Positions 9,372 through 17,785 of a DNA stretch of 64,000 nucleotides are shown here, piece after piece (within the stretch, counting starts at the first letter, position 1; each line of letters opens with the position of its first letter). This DNA is from Streptomyces sp. SCL15-4 (GTDB taxonomy: Bacteria > Actinomycetota > Actinomycetes > Streptomycetales > Streptomycetaceae), in contig NZ_JAOBTQ010000001.1 in NCBI RefSeq assembly GCF_033366695.1, forward strand, positions 1,860,001 to 1,924,000. Direction: 5' to 3'. Under the pieces are notes generated by a model that did no database searches, was not told the origin of the DNA, and was given only the letters and a program-made list of their open reading frames with translations. The position numbers and the translations under genes are program-made.

Positions 9372-10923
9372 CGAGCCACGGCCGCGCCGCCTCCGGATCC
9401 CGTTCCCCGGACGCACCGCGCCGGGCACCGTACGGACCGGGCAGGCCACCGGCGGGCACACCGGCCCCCGGCCCCTGGTCCTCGACACCGCGGACCAGGG
9501 CACCCTGCTCAAGGACGCCCGCAAGAACGGGCAGGAGGCCGGCAAGAAGAAGACGCTGGACCCGTGGCTGCTGTACAGCGACGGCCTGCTGCCCTACTTC
9601 GCCGAACTCGCCGCGCAGCGCGACACCATGGTCCACCGCATCGAGGAGGACCTGCGCAGGCGGAACGAGGAGGCCCGGCTCCAGGACGCCCGGTCGGCCG
9701 CCGACGTCACCACGAGCGAGGACCGCACCAGGCTGCTGGACAGGCGGCTGCAGGAGGCCGACCGGGACATCGAGGCGGCCCTGAACCAGCTCGACCTGCT
9801 CGCACTGCGCTCCTCGCGCTGGCTGCGCTTCCGCGACCGGCTGCGCGAACGGGTGGAGGAGCGCTGGCTGCGCGCCCGCTTCGGGGACGCGGCCGCGGGT
9901 CCGGCCGGACCCGCCCCGGCCCAGGCCGCCGCGACCCCTCCGAAGGACGGCACCGCACCTGCGTCCGGCACGGGCGAGGGCGCGGACCCGGGGGACGACT
10001 GGCAGCCGGTGTCCACGCCGGACGGCCCCGCGTCCGGCCGGCTCGCGGACGACTACCGCGCCGCGCTGCGGGAGACCGGCGTGCGGGCGTCGGCCGGCGG
10101 GTGGGAGGGGCTGACGACCCGGCCCGGCCTGCCCCGGTGGCTGACGCTGGTCCTGCTGGGGGTCATCATGGCCGTCGAAGTGCCGGTCTACTGGGTCGCC
10201 TACCAGCCCTTCCACGGTGTCGGCAGCACCAGCGGGGACCTGATGTCCGGCACGCTCGCCGTCTCGTCCGCCGTCGTCATGCTGATCGTGCCGCACCTGT
10301 CGGGCCACATGCTGCGGTGGCGCTCGGGGACCGGGGCGCCGCGCAGCGGCTGGCTGCCGTCCCTGACGCTGCTCGGCGTGTGGGGCGGACTGACGTGGCT
10401 GCTCGGCACGCTGCGGGCCAAGTTCGTGACGCAGCACGACACGCCGGCCGCGGACACCGGGGACGGCGCCGGCTTCCGCGGGCTCGGCGGCTCGGGCACC
10501 GACTCCACCACCCTGGTGGACCGGCTGCACCTGACCACCCAGACGGTGACCTGGCTGTTCTGCGCGCTGCTGCTGCTGTCGGGCGGTGTCGGGTTCCTGC
10601 TCGGCCTGTTCCGTGAACACCCGTTCCTCGACGCCTTCCGTACGGCGGTCGAACGGCGGGAAGACCTGCAACGGCAGCGTGCGCGGAGCGTGGCGGACGC
10701 CGAGCGGGCGCGGGCCGCGCAGGAGACGGCCGAGGGCCGGCAGGAGGACCGCCGGGAGGCCGCGCGGGAGTGGATCGCCGCGACCCGCGCGCTCTACGAG
10801 TCCGCCGCGGGCGCGTATCTGCGCGGAGTGATGACGGCCTCGAAGGATCCCGCCGTCAGCGAGGCGGCGATGCACCGGGCCGAGCACCGGCCGCTGCTGC
10901 CCGGCCCGGCGCGGCACGGCTGA
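9346..10923 (+). CDS. Polytopic membrane protein with coiled-coil arms
   Basis: 525 residues; ATG preceded by GGGAGGGCCAAGGCAC. The N-terminal half is charged and helical, probably coiled coil (about residues 80-180). Four hydrophobic segments follow: WLTLVLLGVIMAVEVPVYWVAY, GTLAVSSAVVMLIVPHL, a segment around LTLLGVWGGLTWLLG, and VTWLFCALLLLSGGVGFLLGL. A long charged helix (ERREDLQRQRARSVADAERARAAQE) follows near the C-terminus. No family recognised. Translationally overlapping with the vWA lipoprotein, it looks like the transmembrane partner that could relay a surface signal to the cytoplasmic kinase/AAA+ side. That role is inference. Confidence 0.8.
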   Translation: MSTPVTGADEPRPRRLRIPFPGRTAPGTVRTGQATGGHTGPRPLVLDTADQGTLLKDARKNGQEAGKKKTLDPWLLYSDGLLPYFAELAAQRDTMVHRIEEDLRRRNEEARLQDARSAADVTTSEDRTRLLDRRLQEADRDIEAALNQLDLLALRSSRWLRFRDRLRERVEERWLRARFGDAAAGPAGPAPAQAAATPPKDGTAPASGTGEGADPGDDWQPVSTPDGPASGRLADDYRAALRETGVRASAGGWEGLTTRPGLPRWLTLVLLGVIMAVEVPVYWVAYQPFHGVGSTSGDLMSGTLAVSSAVVMLIVPHLSGHMLRWRSGTGAPRSGWLPSLTLLGVWGGLTWLLGTLRAKFVTQHDTPAADTGDGAGFRGLGGSGTDSTTLVDRLHLTTQTVTWLFCALLLLSGGVGFLLGLFREHPFLDAFRTAVERREDLQRQRARSVADAERARAAQETAEGRQEDRREAAREWIAATRALYESAAGAYLRGVMTASKDPAVSEAAMHRAEHRPLLPGPARHG

Positions 10924-10950
10924 ACCACCCGCGGTACCGGCGTACGACTG

Positions 10951-10979
10951 CCCCGGCCTCCCTCGTCAGGAGGCCGGGG
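10951..10979. terminator. Bidirectional hairpin terminator
   Basis: Perfect 11-bp inverted repeat (CCCCGGCCTCC, 7-base loop, GGAGGCCGGGG) between the convergent membrane-protein gene (ends 10923) and the RES gene (ends 11000). There is no U-tract, as is usual in Streptomyces. Confidence 0.8.
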
Positions 10980-10999
10980 CGGTCCGCGTGGTGACCCGC

Positions 11000-11650
11000 T
11001 CAGTCCTCCGGGACGGAGATGACCGCGTGCAGCGGCGCCAGCAGCCGGTTGACCTCGCGCACGTCCTGCGGGGACGAGAGCCGCAGGCACTCTTGGGGCC
11101 GGGGGTCGAGGGGTTCGGCCGGGCAGCGGTCCGCGAACAGTTGCAGCGCCGTGCGCGGCCGGCACCGCTTGGACGTCCACCACAGCCCCTGCACGTCGTC
11201 ACACCGCTCGCGGATCACCCGCACCCAGTACCGGGTGCCGGCGTACTCCTTGGTGTCGATCAGCCAGTGGTCCTGCCAGACCGCGGCCAGCCCCTCGGCC
11301 GTCGTCAGGTCCACCAGGGAGAGGTCGGCCGTGGTGCGCAGGGCCGACAGGACGTACCGCGACGCCTGGGCCCAGGGGATCAGACGCACCCCGTCGTCGC
11401 CGTAGTCCACCGAGCGCAGCAGGACTTCGCTCAGCGCGGTGACCGGGTCGAGGGCGGCGTAGAGATAGCGGTACGGGTCCCTCTCGGTGGGGTCGAAGCG
11501 GCCGCCGTGGAAGAACTCGTGCGCGACGTTCGGGTTGAACTCGGCCGCCTGGTACTGCTCTTCGTGGCACCGCCACAGCACCGTGCCCGCCGGCAGCACG
11601 TGGCGCACCGGCTCCATGGCGACTCCCTCGGGCGGTATCTGCCGGCCCAT
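11000..11650 (-). CDS. RES-domain protein (candidate NAD+-consuming toxin/effector)
   Basis: 216 residues from the ATG at 11650, which overlaps the stop of the upstream gene (TGATG), with GGGAG about 9 bases before it. The sequence matches the RES fold: an early arginine (R27 in VLWRCH), the GRF core (R51), then YLYAALDPVTALSEVLLR with the conserved glutamate E75. Known RES toxins (paired with Xre/DUF2384 antitoxins) degrade NAD+ by phosphorolysis or hydrolysis; the R/Y/E positions here look intact. It is the last gene of the CHAT - antitoxin-like - RES operon. I infer a NAD+-depleting effector, held in check or triggered by the two upstream products. Confidence 0.82.
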   Translation of the reverse strand: MGRQIPPEGVAMEPVRHVLPAGTVLWRCHEEQYQAAEFNPNVAHEFFHGGRFDPTERDPYRYLYAALDPVTALSEVLLRSVDYGDDGVRLIPWAQASRYVLSALRTTADLSLVDLTTAEGLAAVWQDHWLIDTKEYAGTRYWVRVIRERCDDVQGLWWTSKRCRPRTALQLFADRCPAEPLDPRPQECLRLSSPQDVREVNRLLAPLHAVISVPED

Positions 11651-12396
11651 CAGATGGCTCCCACCAGTTCGGCGGCGGCGCGTTCCAGCGCGTCGTCCGG
11701 CACCACGCCGAGCAGTTCCGCCGGGACACCGCCCAGCCACCGGTTGCCGCCCAGCCACCAGTCGGCGGCGCCCCACGGGTCGCGGTCCGCGCACAGCAGG
11801 ACGTTGATCCGGCGGACGACCGGCAGCGGTTCGGCCGTACCGGTCCGGAACTGGAAGCGGGGGTAGCGGACGCCGTCGTCCGGGTCGCGCAGCCGGATCA
11901 GGGCGGGGTCCGGTCCGCCGGGCGGCGGGGCCGGTTCGGGCGCGGGGTGCTCGGACGCGGTGGGTGCCGGCGTCCCGGTTCCGTCCGGCGGTGCGGTCCC
12001 GGCCTCGGCCAGGGCCGCGTGCTCGGCCTCGGTCAGGGCGGGCGCGGCGAGGAGGCGGCGGCGGGCCGCGCGGAGCAGTTCACCCGGGCTGGGCGGCGGG
12101 GTGCCGAGGACGCCGATCACCGCGTCGATCGTGGCGAGGCGGGGCAGTTCGTGGACCGCTCCGGCGTAGCGGTGGCCGCCGAGCGCCTCGGCCACCGGGT
12201 GGCCGGACGGCAGCGCGGACAGCGTGCGCTTGAGCCGGCGTACGGTGCGGGCGACGGCGGCCGGGTTGCCGGCGACCGTCTCCGCGCGCAACTCCGCGAG
12301 GGCCTCGGACAGTTGGCGGTTTGCCTTCGCGTCGAGTCCGCCGGCGACGGTGATCCAGTGGTTCTCCAGGAGCCTCAGCAGGTCCTCTGAGGTCAT
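11650..12396 (-). CDS. Small CHAT-associated protein with MbcA/ParS-like antitoxin tail
   Basis: 248 residues. The first ~95 form a helical domain (LLENHWITVAGGLDAKANRQLSEALAEL) that may be the CATRA-associated small-protein type found beside caspase/TPR conflict systems; that name is from memory. A proline/alanine linker follows. The last ~80 residues (VRYPRFQF, DPWGAADWWLGG, NRWLGGVPAELLG) resemble the toxin-binding domain of MbcA/ParS/DUF2384 antitoxins, the usual partners of RES toxins. Start and stop each overlap a neighbour (ATGA with the CHAT gene, TGATG with the RES gene). I infer a bridge that ties the RES effector to the CHAT protein, perhaps an antitoxin removed by CHAT proteolysis. 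Confidence 0.75.
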   Translation of the reverse strand: MTSEDLLRLLENHWITVAGGLDAKANRQLSEALAELRAETVAGNPAAVARTVRRLKRTLSALPSGHPVAEALGGHRYAGAVHELPRLATIDAVIGVLGTPPPSPGELLRAARRRLLAAPALTEAEHAALAEAGTAPPDGTGTPAPTASEHPAPEPAPPPGGPDPALIRLRDPDDGVRYPRFQFRTGTAEPLPVVRRINVLLCADRDPWGAADWWLGGNRWLGGVPAELLGVVPDDALERAAAELVGAI

Positions 12397-15300
12397 ACGG
12401 TCTCTCCTTCCCGCTGCCGGGCGGCGGGCGCCGCCGGTGCCGGGTTGCCGTGGTGGACGAAGGCGGCCCAGGTGTCGGGCCGCTCCCGGAAGTCCTCGGC
12501 GAGCCGCGTGGCCGAGATGTCCTCCAGCGCCGGGACGAGCGGGCGCTCGTGCGGCGCGGTGAGCATCCAGCGCTGGGCGGCGCGCAGCGCGTCCGGTGGC
12601 GCGAGGCCCCGGTTGAGGGCGTCGTGCAGGACGATCATGATCAGCTCCGACCGTTTGTCGTCGACCTTCCACCGGGAGCCGATGGCGTCGGCGGCCAGCC
12701 GGTGCACCATGACCGAGGTGACGGTCAGGGCCTCGTCGTGGTCGCGGGTGGTGAGGTCGGTCTCGCAGCCGCCGCACACCACCAGGGGGCCGGCCGACCG
12801 GAAGGCGTCGCCCTCGGCGGGCGTCTCCAGCAGGGTGCTCAGGGTGAGGCCGGCGGTCCGGGCCGGCTCGTCGGCCCGGTCGGGGTCGGCCAGGAGCAGG
12901 GCCGAGCGGGTGGGGTCCGGACCGGCGAGTCCGTGACAGGCGAGGTGCACCAGGGAGGCGGGCGCGGCGGCCCGGCCGCCGAGCAGCGCCAGTACGGTCT
13001 CCGGGGTCGCGGGGTCCTCGTGCGGGCGGTGCACCACGGCGCCCGGGTAGTGCACGGCGGCCAGGGTGTCGATCTCCTCCTCGGCCCACTCCAGGTCGTC
13101 CCCGCCGTGGAACACCAGGGCGGGCCGGCCGGCGAGCGGCATGCGCCTGCGGGCCGCGGCCCGCAGGAACTCCCGGCCGGAGGCCGCGTGGGTGAGCACG
13201 GCCACCTCACAGGCCCGCACCGGCCGCGGCACTCCGAGCCCGGCGGACGGCCGGAGCAGAGCCGCCTGCCAGGGCACGACCCCCAACTCCCCACACGGCA
13301 CCAGCACAAGCCGCACGGCACCGCCTACGCCGGCCCCGGCGTCCGGGGCAGGCCCCACGCCGTCACTCCCGGCCGGACCGGAGCACACGCCGGCACTCCC
13401 GGCCGGGGCGGGGCTCGCCTCGACACTCCCGGCCGGGGCGGAGCACACGTCGGCACTCCCGGCCGACGCGGGACGCGCGCCGGTGTCCCCGGCCAGAGGA
13501 GGGAGCGCGTCGGAATCGGCGACCGGAGCGGAGCCCACGCCGGTATCCCCGGCCAAGGCAGCCCACGCGTCCGCACCGACCACCGAGGCAGAACGCACAC
13601 CGGCACTCCCGCCCAGGGCAGGGCTCACCTCGGCACCCCCGGCCGACGCGGGACGCGCGCCGGTGTCCCCGGCCGACGCGGAACACACGTCGGCGCCCCC
13701 GGCCGAGGTGGAGCGCAGGCCGGACTCGGTGAGGGCGTGGGGCCACAGGGCGAGGTGGTCCAGGGCGGGGGCGAGCACCTCGCCGGCCCATGCGCACAGG
13801 TCGTCCAGGGCCCGCAGCCAGCGCCGCTCGGCACGCTCCTTCTCCTCCCGGCGTGCGGTGCTCTCCGGCTCCGTCGCGCCGGCGGCGGTCTCCAGCCGCT
13901 GCCGGTCCGCGCCGGCCGCCAGGTACGCGGCGACGGGACCGCGGCCCTCGGGGGTCAGCACGGGCAGCGGCAGCGCCACGGCGGGGCCGTCGCGGGGGAC
14001 GACCAGCACCGCGCCGTCCCGGTCGTCGACACCGGGGACCAGGTACAGCAGCGCGTCCGCGCCCGTCGCCCGCAACCCGGCCCGCAGGTCGTCCGCGGCG
14101 GGCAGCACCGGCTCCAGCTCGGCCCCGCCCCGCCCGCGCAGCAGCTCCAGCGAGCGGCGCCGCAGGTCACCGGGCAGCCCGGGTGCGCCCGTGCCGACCG
14201 CGGCCAGCACCTCCATCGGGGAGCCGTTCGCCGGGCCGCCGGAGGCCACGTCGGCGGACAGCTCCCACAGCGAGCGGTCGTCACCGCGGTCCTGGTCGGC
14301 GGCGGCCCGCCACCGCTCGGCCAGTTCGCTCTCGCCGAGGGCGGCCAGCCGGTCGGCGACGCCCGCGGAGACGGCCGCGGCCCCGAGCACCAGGGACCGT
14401 CCGGCCTCCAGGCATGCGATCGCCTCCTCGGCGCGTCCGGCGCGCAGCGCCCAGAACGCCGCCGCGCGGCCCCGGTCGGCCGCCGCGCGGGCGATCCGCA
14501 GGCCGCGGCCGACGCCCTGCTGGAGCAGGACCTCGTCGGCGGAGTGCCGCAGCGAGGTGCGGGCGAGTCCGACGGCGGCCGACAGGTCCTCGCCGGCGCC
14601 GGGGGCGCCCGCCCGGAGCCCGGCGCGCTTGGCGTGCAGCGCGGCCAGGTCCCAGGTGATGCCGGCGCCGCCCGGCAGGCCCTCGGGCAGGCCCTCCAGA
14701 CCCACGGTCAGCTCGCCGATCGCCTCGTCGAGCGCTCCGGCGTCCCCGGTGAGCAGATGCAGGGTGTCCAGGGCGTACGCGATGGCGCCGTGCGACCTCG
14801 GCCGCAGGACGCCGGTGAACTCGGTGTTCGCCAGCGCCGTCCGGGCGCGCCGTACGCCCTCGGCGATACGGGCCGGGTCCGACTCGGTGATCGCCGTGAG
14901 GGTGAGCAGCGGGGCCCAGGCGATGTCGAGGAGGCTGCGCAGGACGGGCATGTCCACCGACGCCTCCAGAGCCCGCTGCATGTGGTGCCCGGCCGCCCGG
15001 AGGTGCGCGGTGCGGTCGTCACCCGCGCCGTCCATCACCACGAGGCCGAGATAGGCGGTCCCGAGGACGAAGCCGACGAGGGTGCCGGGCCATTCCTCGG
15101 CGGCGGCGTAGGCCGCGTCCAGCTCCAGTTCGCACAGCGCGTCGATGACGTCCTCGACGGCCGCGGTGTCACCCCGGTCCAGCGCGGAGGTGAGCCGTGC
15201 CTGGAGCCGCATCGTCTCCCCGCACAGGCGCAGGTTGGCGGAGTGCACGCCGGTGGGGTCGCCGTCCCACTCCTGGGCCTCGAACAGGTCCCGGGCCAGC

Positions 15301-16445
15301 TCCTCGTCCACCAGGCTGCCGCCGGTGAGGGAGGCCCCGAGGAAGAGGACGGGGAGGATGGCGGGCAGCCACTCGCGGTGGACCGTACCGTCGAACTCGC
15401 CGCCGGCCCACGCCTCGTGGATGAGCCGGAGCGCCTCCCGGAAGCCCTCCAGGTCGCCGGTGTACAGCGCTTGGGCGCAGTGGACGAGCGCGCCGATCAT
15501 CCTGGACGGCATGGGTGCGCGGCCGTCCTTACGGCCGGCGGCGGAGGGTTCTCCGATCAGTTCGGCGAGGAGCCCGGAGACGTTCTGCGGTCCGACGATC
15601 CCGGGTGACATCACCTCGGCCAGGGCCAGGAACTCGGTGAGGGCGTCCCGGGTCACCACGGCCGCGCCGGTGTCCTCGGCCGGCCCGTCCCCGGGTGTCC
15701 CGGGCCGCGCGGGGGACGTGGCGAGGGACCGTTCCATCTCGCCGAGCATCAGGGTCAGCAAGGTGCTCGTCGACGCCGGCAGCGATCCGTCGGTCATGGC
15801 GTCGAGCAGTGGCCGGGCCTCGCGGACGAACGCGCCGGTGTCGTCGGTCAGCAGCGCGTCGGTCAGTCCGCCGAACGCCTCCAGTCTGTCGCGTAGTTCG
15901 GGAGTCATCCGCTGCTGCTCGCGTTCCAGCAGCAGCCGCACGAGCAGCGCGCTGTCCTCCACGATGCCGGACCCGCCCTGGGCGAGAGGGGTGCCCAGCT
16001 CGGAGAGGGACACGAGTCGGTCGACGGTCCAGTGCGGCGCGGTCAAGACGGAGCTGTCACGGGCGAGCCGTACCAGCCGGAACCCGGTCAGCGCCACCAG
16101 CCCCCGGTAGGCCGCCTCCCGCTCCTGCGGGCCGAGCAGGGCTGACGTACGGGCCTGGTCCAGTAGCGGCAGCGCGCGCTCCCGGTCGGCCGGAGCGCCG
16201 TGGAGGACGAACCGTACGGCCCGGCACCGGCCGAGCCGGGCCGCCACCGCGGCGGCCGTCGCGCCGCTCTCCGCCGATCCCGCCAGACCGGCGAGCAGTT
16301 CCTCCAACTCGTTGATCACGGCGTCGAGTTCCGGTCCTCGTATCCCGGTGTAGGTCTCCGCTTCGACCGGTACGGACAACTGGTCGGTGCGGGCCAGCGC
16401 GGCGGCGGCGCGGTCGGCCGCGGACACGGTTCCGGCGTCACTCAT
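12393..16445 (-). CDS. CHAT-domain (caspase-like) protease with long helical repeat region
   Basis: 1350 residues. I start at the ATG at 16445, preceded by GGAGGGGATGCAC; the ATG 6 bp upstream is too close to that site. Residues 1 to about 880 are helical, alanine-rich repeats of TPR type. About residues 905-1040 are a low-complexity insert of ~10-residue repeats (SAGGADVCSA-like). The C-terminal CHAT domain has the expected dyad: H1171 in HLACHG and C1227 in GGCETDL. CHAT proteases (separase/gingipain-like) are signal-activated endopeptidases; TPR-CHAT proteins act in bacterial conflict systems such as type III-E CRISPR and gasdermin loci. Here the downstream genes are antitoxin-like and RES, so proteolysis of the former to free the latter is an attractive inference. 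The operon promoter should lie in 16446-16754. Confidence 0.88.
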   Translation of the reverse strand: MSDAGTVSAADRAAAALARTDQLSVPVEAETYTGIRGPELDAVINELEELLAGLAGSAESGATAAAVAARLGRCRAVRFVLHGAPADRERALPLLDQARTSALLGPQEREAAYRGLVALTGFRLVRLARDSSVLTAPHWTVDRLVSLSELGTPLAQGGSGIVEDSALLVRLLLEREQQRMTPELRDRLEAFGGLTDALLTDDTGAFVREARPLLDAMTDGSLPASTSTLLTLMLGEMERSLATSPARPGTPGDGPAEDTGAAVVTRDALTEFLALAEVMSPGIVGPQNVSGLLAELIGEPSAAGRKDGRAPMPSRMIGALVHCAQALYTGDLEGFREALRLIHEAWAGGEFDGTVHREWLPAILPVLFLGASLTGGSLVDEELARDLFEAQEWDGDPTGVHSANLRLCGETMRLQARLTSALDRGDTAAVEDVIDALCELELDAAYAAAEEWPGTLVGFVLGTAYLGLVVMDGAGDDRTAHLRAAGHHMQRALEASVDMPVLRSLLDIAWAPLLTLTAITESDPARIAEGVRRARTALANTEFTGVLRPRSHGAIAYALDTLHLLTGDAGALDEAIGELTVGLEGLPEGLPGGAGITWDLAALHAKRAGLRAGAPGAGEDLSAAVGLARTSLRHSADEVLLQQGVGRGLRIARAAADRGRAAAFWALRAGRAEEAIACLEAGRSLVLGAAAVSAGVADRLAALGESELAERWRAAADQDRGDDRSLWELSADVASGGPANGSPMEVLAAVGTGAPGLPGDLRRRSLELLRGRGGAELEPVLPAADDLRAGLRATGADALLYLVPGVDDRDGAVLVVPRDGPAVALPLPVLTPEGRGPVAAYLAAGADRQRLETAAGATEPESTARREEKERAERRWLRALDDLCAWAGEVLAPALDHLALWPHALTESGLRSTSAGGADVCSASAGDTGARPASAGGAEVSPALGGSAGVRSASVVGADAWAALAGDTGVGSAPVADSDALPPLAGDTGARPASAGSADVCSAPAGSVEASPAPAGSAGVCSGPAGSDGVGPAPDAGAGVGGAVRLVLVPCGELGVVPWQAALLRPSAGLGVPRPVRACEVAVLTHAASGREFLRAAARRRMPLAGRPALVFHGGDDLEWAEEEIDTLAAVHYPGAVVHRPHEDPATPETVLALLGGRAAAPASLVHLACHGLAGPDPTRSALLLADPDRADEPARTAGLTLSTLLETPAEGDAFRSAGPLVVCGGCETDLTTRDHDEALTVTSVMVHRLAADAIGSRWKVDDKRSELIMIVLHDALNRGLAPPDALRAAQRWMLTAPHERPLVPALEDISATRLAEDFRERPDTWAAFVHHGNPAPAAPAARQREGETV
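13325..13722. repeat. In-frame ~30-bp minisatellite inside the CHAT gene
   Basis: Roughly a dozen imperfect copies of a 30-bp unit, recognisable by the recurring CACTCCCGGCCG and GGTGTCCCCGGCC blocks on the + strand. One segment containing ACGCGCGCCGGTGTCCCCGG occurs identically near 13471 and 13651. The unit length is a multiple of three, so copy-number change would keep the frame. It encodes a flexible Ser/Ala/Gly/Pro linker with regularly spaced Asp and Cys between the helical repeats and the CHAT domain. Confidence 0.85.
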
Positions 16446-16754
16446 GTGCATCCCCTCCGCCGCCATGGTGCCCGCTGCCGTGGTCCGGCGGCCGGGTCCG
16501 GGCGTGCCCCACCGGCATCCTGCCGGACAACGCCCGGCTACCGGCCGGTTTCCGCCCGGTCCGCCGCGGGCCGTGCGCCCGGCCCGACGCCGGACCCGGT
16601 GGCGCGAGCCGGACCGGTGCGCGGCACACCGCCGGGAAGGTGCCCGGGCCCGCCGCCCGGCCGTAGCCGGCGAGCGAGGAGGGCGCCGGGACCGGGCGGC
16701 CGTCGGTCGGCGGGGTGAGCGGCGCTGTCCGCCGCCGTACCGGGAGTGCGGCGG
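16446..16754. other. Intergenic region upstream of the CHAT operon
   Basis: 309 bp of GC-rich sequence between the stop of the LLM oxidoreductase gene and the CHAT start, both on the minus strand. It must hold the CHAT operon promoter, but I see no convincing -10/-35 pair, operator or coding frame. Confidence 0.5.
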
Positions 16755-17774
16755 TCAGGAGTTGACGGCGGGGATGATCCGGCTGCCGTAGACGTCGATC
16801 GTCGTCTCCTGGGCGTCGTGCATGTCGTACAGCGCGAACTGGTCGACGCCGAGGGCGCGCAGCGCCGTCAGTTTCCCGATGTGCCGCTCGGCGGGGCCGA
16901 TGACACAGAACCGGTCCACGATCTCGTCGGGCACGAACGCGGTGTCCGGGTTGCCGCTGCGTCCGTGGTGGGCGTAGTCGTAGCCCTGCCGGGCCCTGAT
17001 GTAGTCGGTGAGTTCCGCGGGGACGTCGGCGGAGTGCTCGCCGTACCGGCTGACGAGGTCGGCGACGTGGTTGCCGACCATGCCGCCGAACCAGCGGCAC
17101 TGGTCGCGGGCATGGGCGAGGGCCTCGGGCGAGTCGTCGGCGGTGACGTAGGCGGGGGCGGCGACGCAGACCTTCACCTCGGACGGGTCGCGGCCCGCGG
17201 CGACCGCCGCGTCCCTGACGGCCTTCACCATGTACTCGGTCAGGTACAGGTCGGCCAGCTGGAGGATGAACCCGTCGGCCTCCTCGCCGGCCGTCTTCAG
17301 TGCCCTCGGGCCGTACGCGGCCATCCAGACCGGGAGTTCGGCGCCCTCCTTGATCCACGGGATGCGGATCCTGGTGCCGCCGAGGTCGGCGTCCTCGCCG
17401 CGGCCGAGAGCGCGGATGACCTTCATGGCCTCGCTGATCCGGGCCAAGGTGACGGGCTTGCGGCCGGCGACGCGCATCGCGGAGTCGCCGCGGCCGATGC
17501 CGCAGACGGTGCGGTTGCCGAACATGTCGTTGAGGGTGGCGAAGGTGGAGGCGGTGACCTCCCAGGTGCGGGTGCCCGGGTTGGTGACCATCGTCCCGAC
17601 CGTCAACCGCTCGGTGTGCTCGAGGATCTGACTGTGGATCACGAAGGGTTCCTGCCAGAGCACGGCGGAGTCGAAGGTCCAGCCGTAGCGGAAGCCGTTG
17701 CGTTCGGCGCGCCGCATCAGGGAGACGACGCGGGAGGCGGGCGGGTCGGTCTGCAGGACGAGTCCGAAGTCCAT
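16755..17774 (-). CDS. LLM-class flavin/F420-dependent oxidoreductase
   Basis: 339 residues; ATG preceded by AGGAGTGGCGACC. Typical luciferase-like monooxygenase (TIM-barrel) features: N-terminal MDFGLVLQTDPP, WTFDSAVLWQEPFV, TVGTMVTNP, GIGRGDSAMRVAGRKP, VWMAAYGPRALKTAGEEADGFIL. Family members use F420 or FMN for hydride transfer or oxygenation. It starts 11 bp after the dihydropyrimidinase gene and closes the pyrimidine-degradation operon. No dihydropyrimidine dehydrogenase is encoded here, so this enzyme could supply or extend the redox step of the pathway, or ring-open a related base. That is inference from position. Confidence 0.87.
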   Translation of the reverse strand: MDFGLVLQTDPPASRVVSLMRRAERNGFRYGWTFDSAVLWQEPFVIHSQILEHTERLTVGTMVTNPGTRTWEVTASTFATLNDMFGNRTVCGIGRGDSAMRVAGRKPVTLARISEAMKVIRALGRGEDADLGGTRIRIPWIKEGAELPVWMAAYGPRALKTAGEEADGFILQLADLYLTEYMVKAVRDAAVAAGRDPSEVKVCVAAPAYVTADDSPEALAHARDQCRWFGGMVGNHVADLVSRYGEHSADVPAELTDYIRARQGYDYAHHGRSGNPDTAFVPDEIVDRFCVIGPAERHIGKLTALRALGVDQFALYDMHDAQETTIDVYGSRIIPAVNS

Positions 17775-17785
17775 GGTCGCCACTC

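Noticed and set aside
13325..13722. Regular 30-bp repeats considered as a CRISPR array
   Set aside because: No unique spacers; the repeats are contiguous and in frame with the CHAT protein.
12450..15608. 1052-codon plus-strand open frame across the CHAT gene
   Set aside because: Product is repetitive Gly/Gln/His/Val with no domain; the opposite strand has an intact CHAT dyad and operon overlaps.
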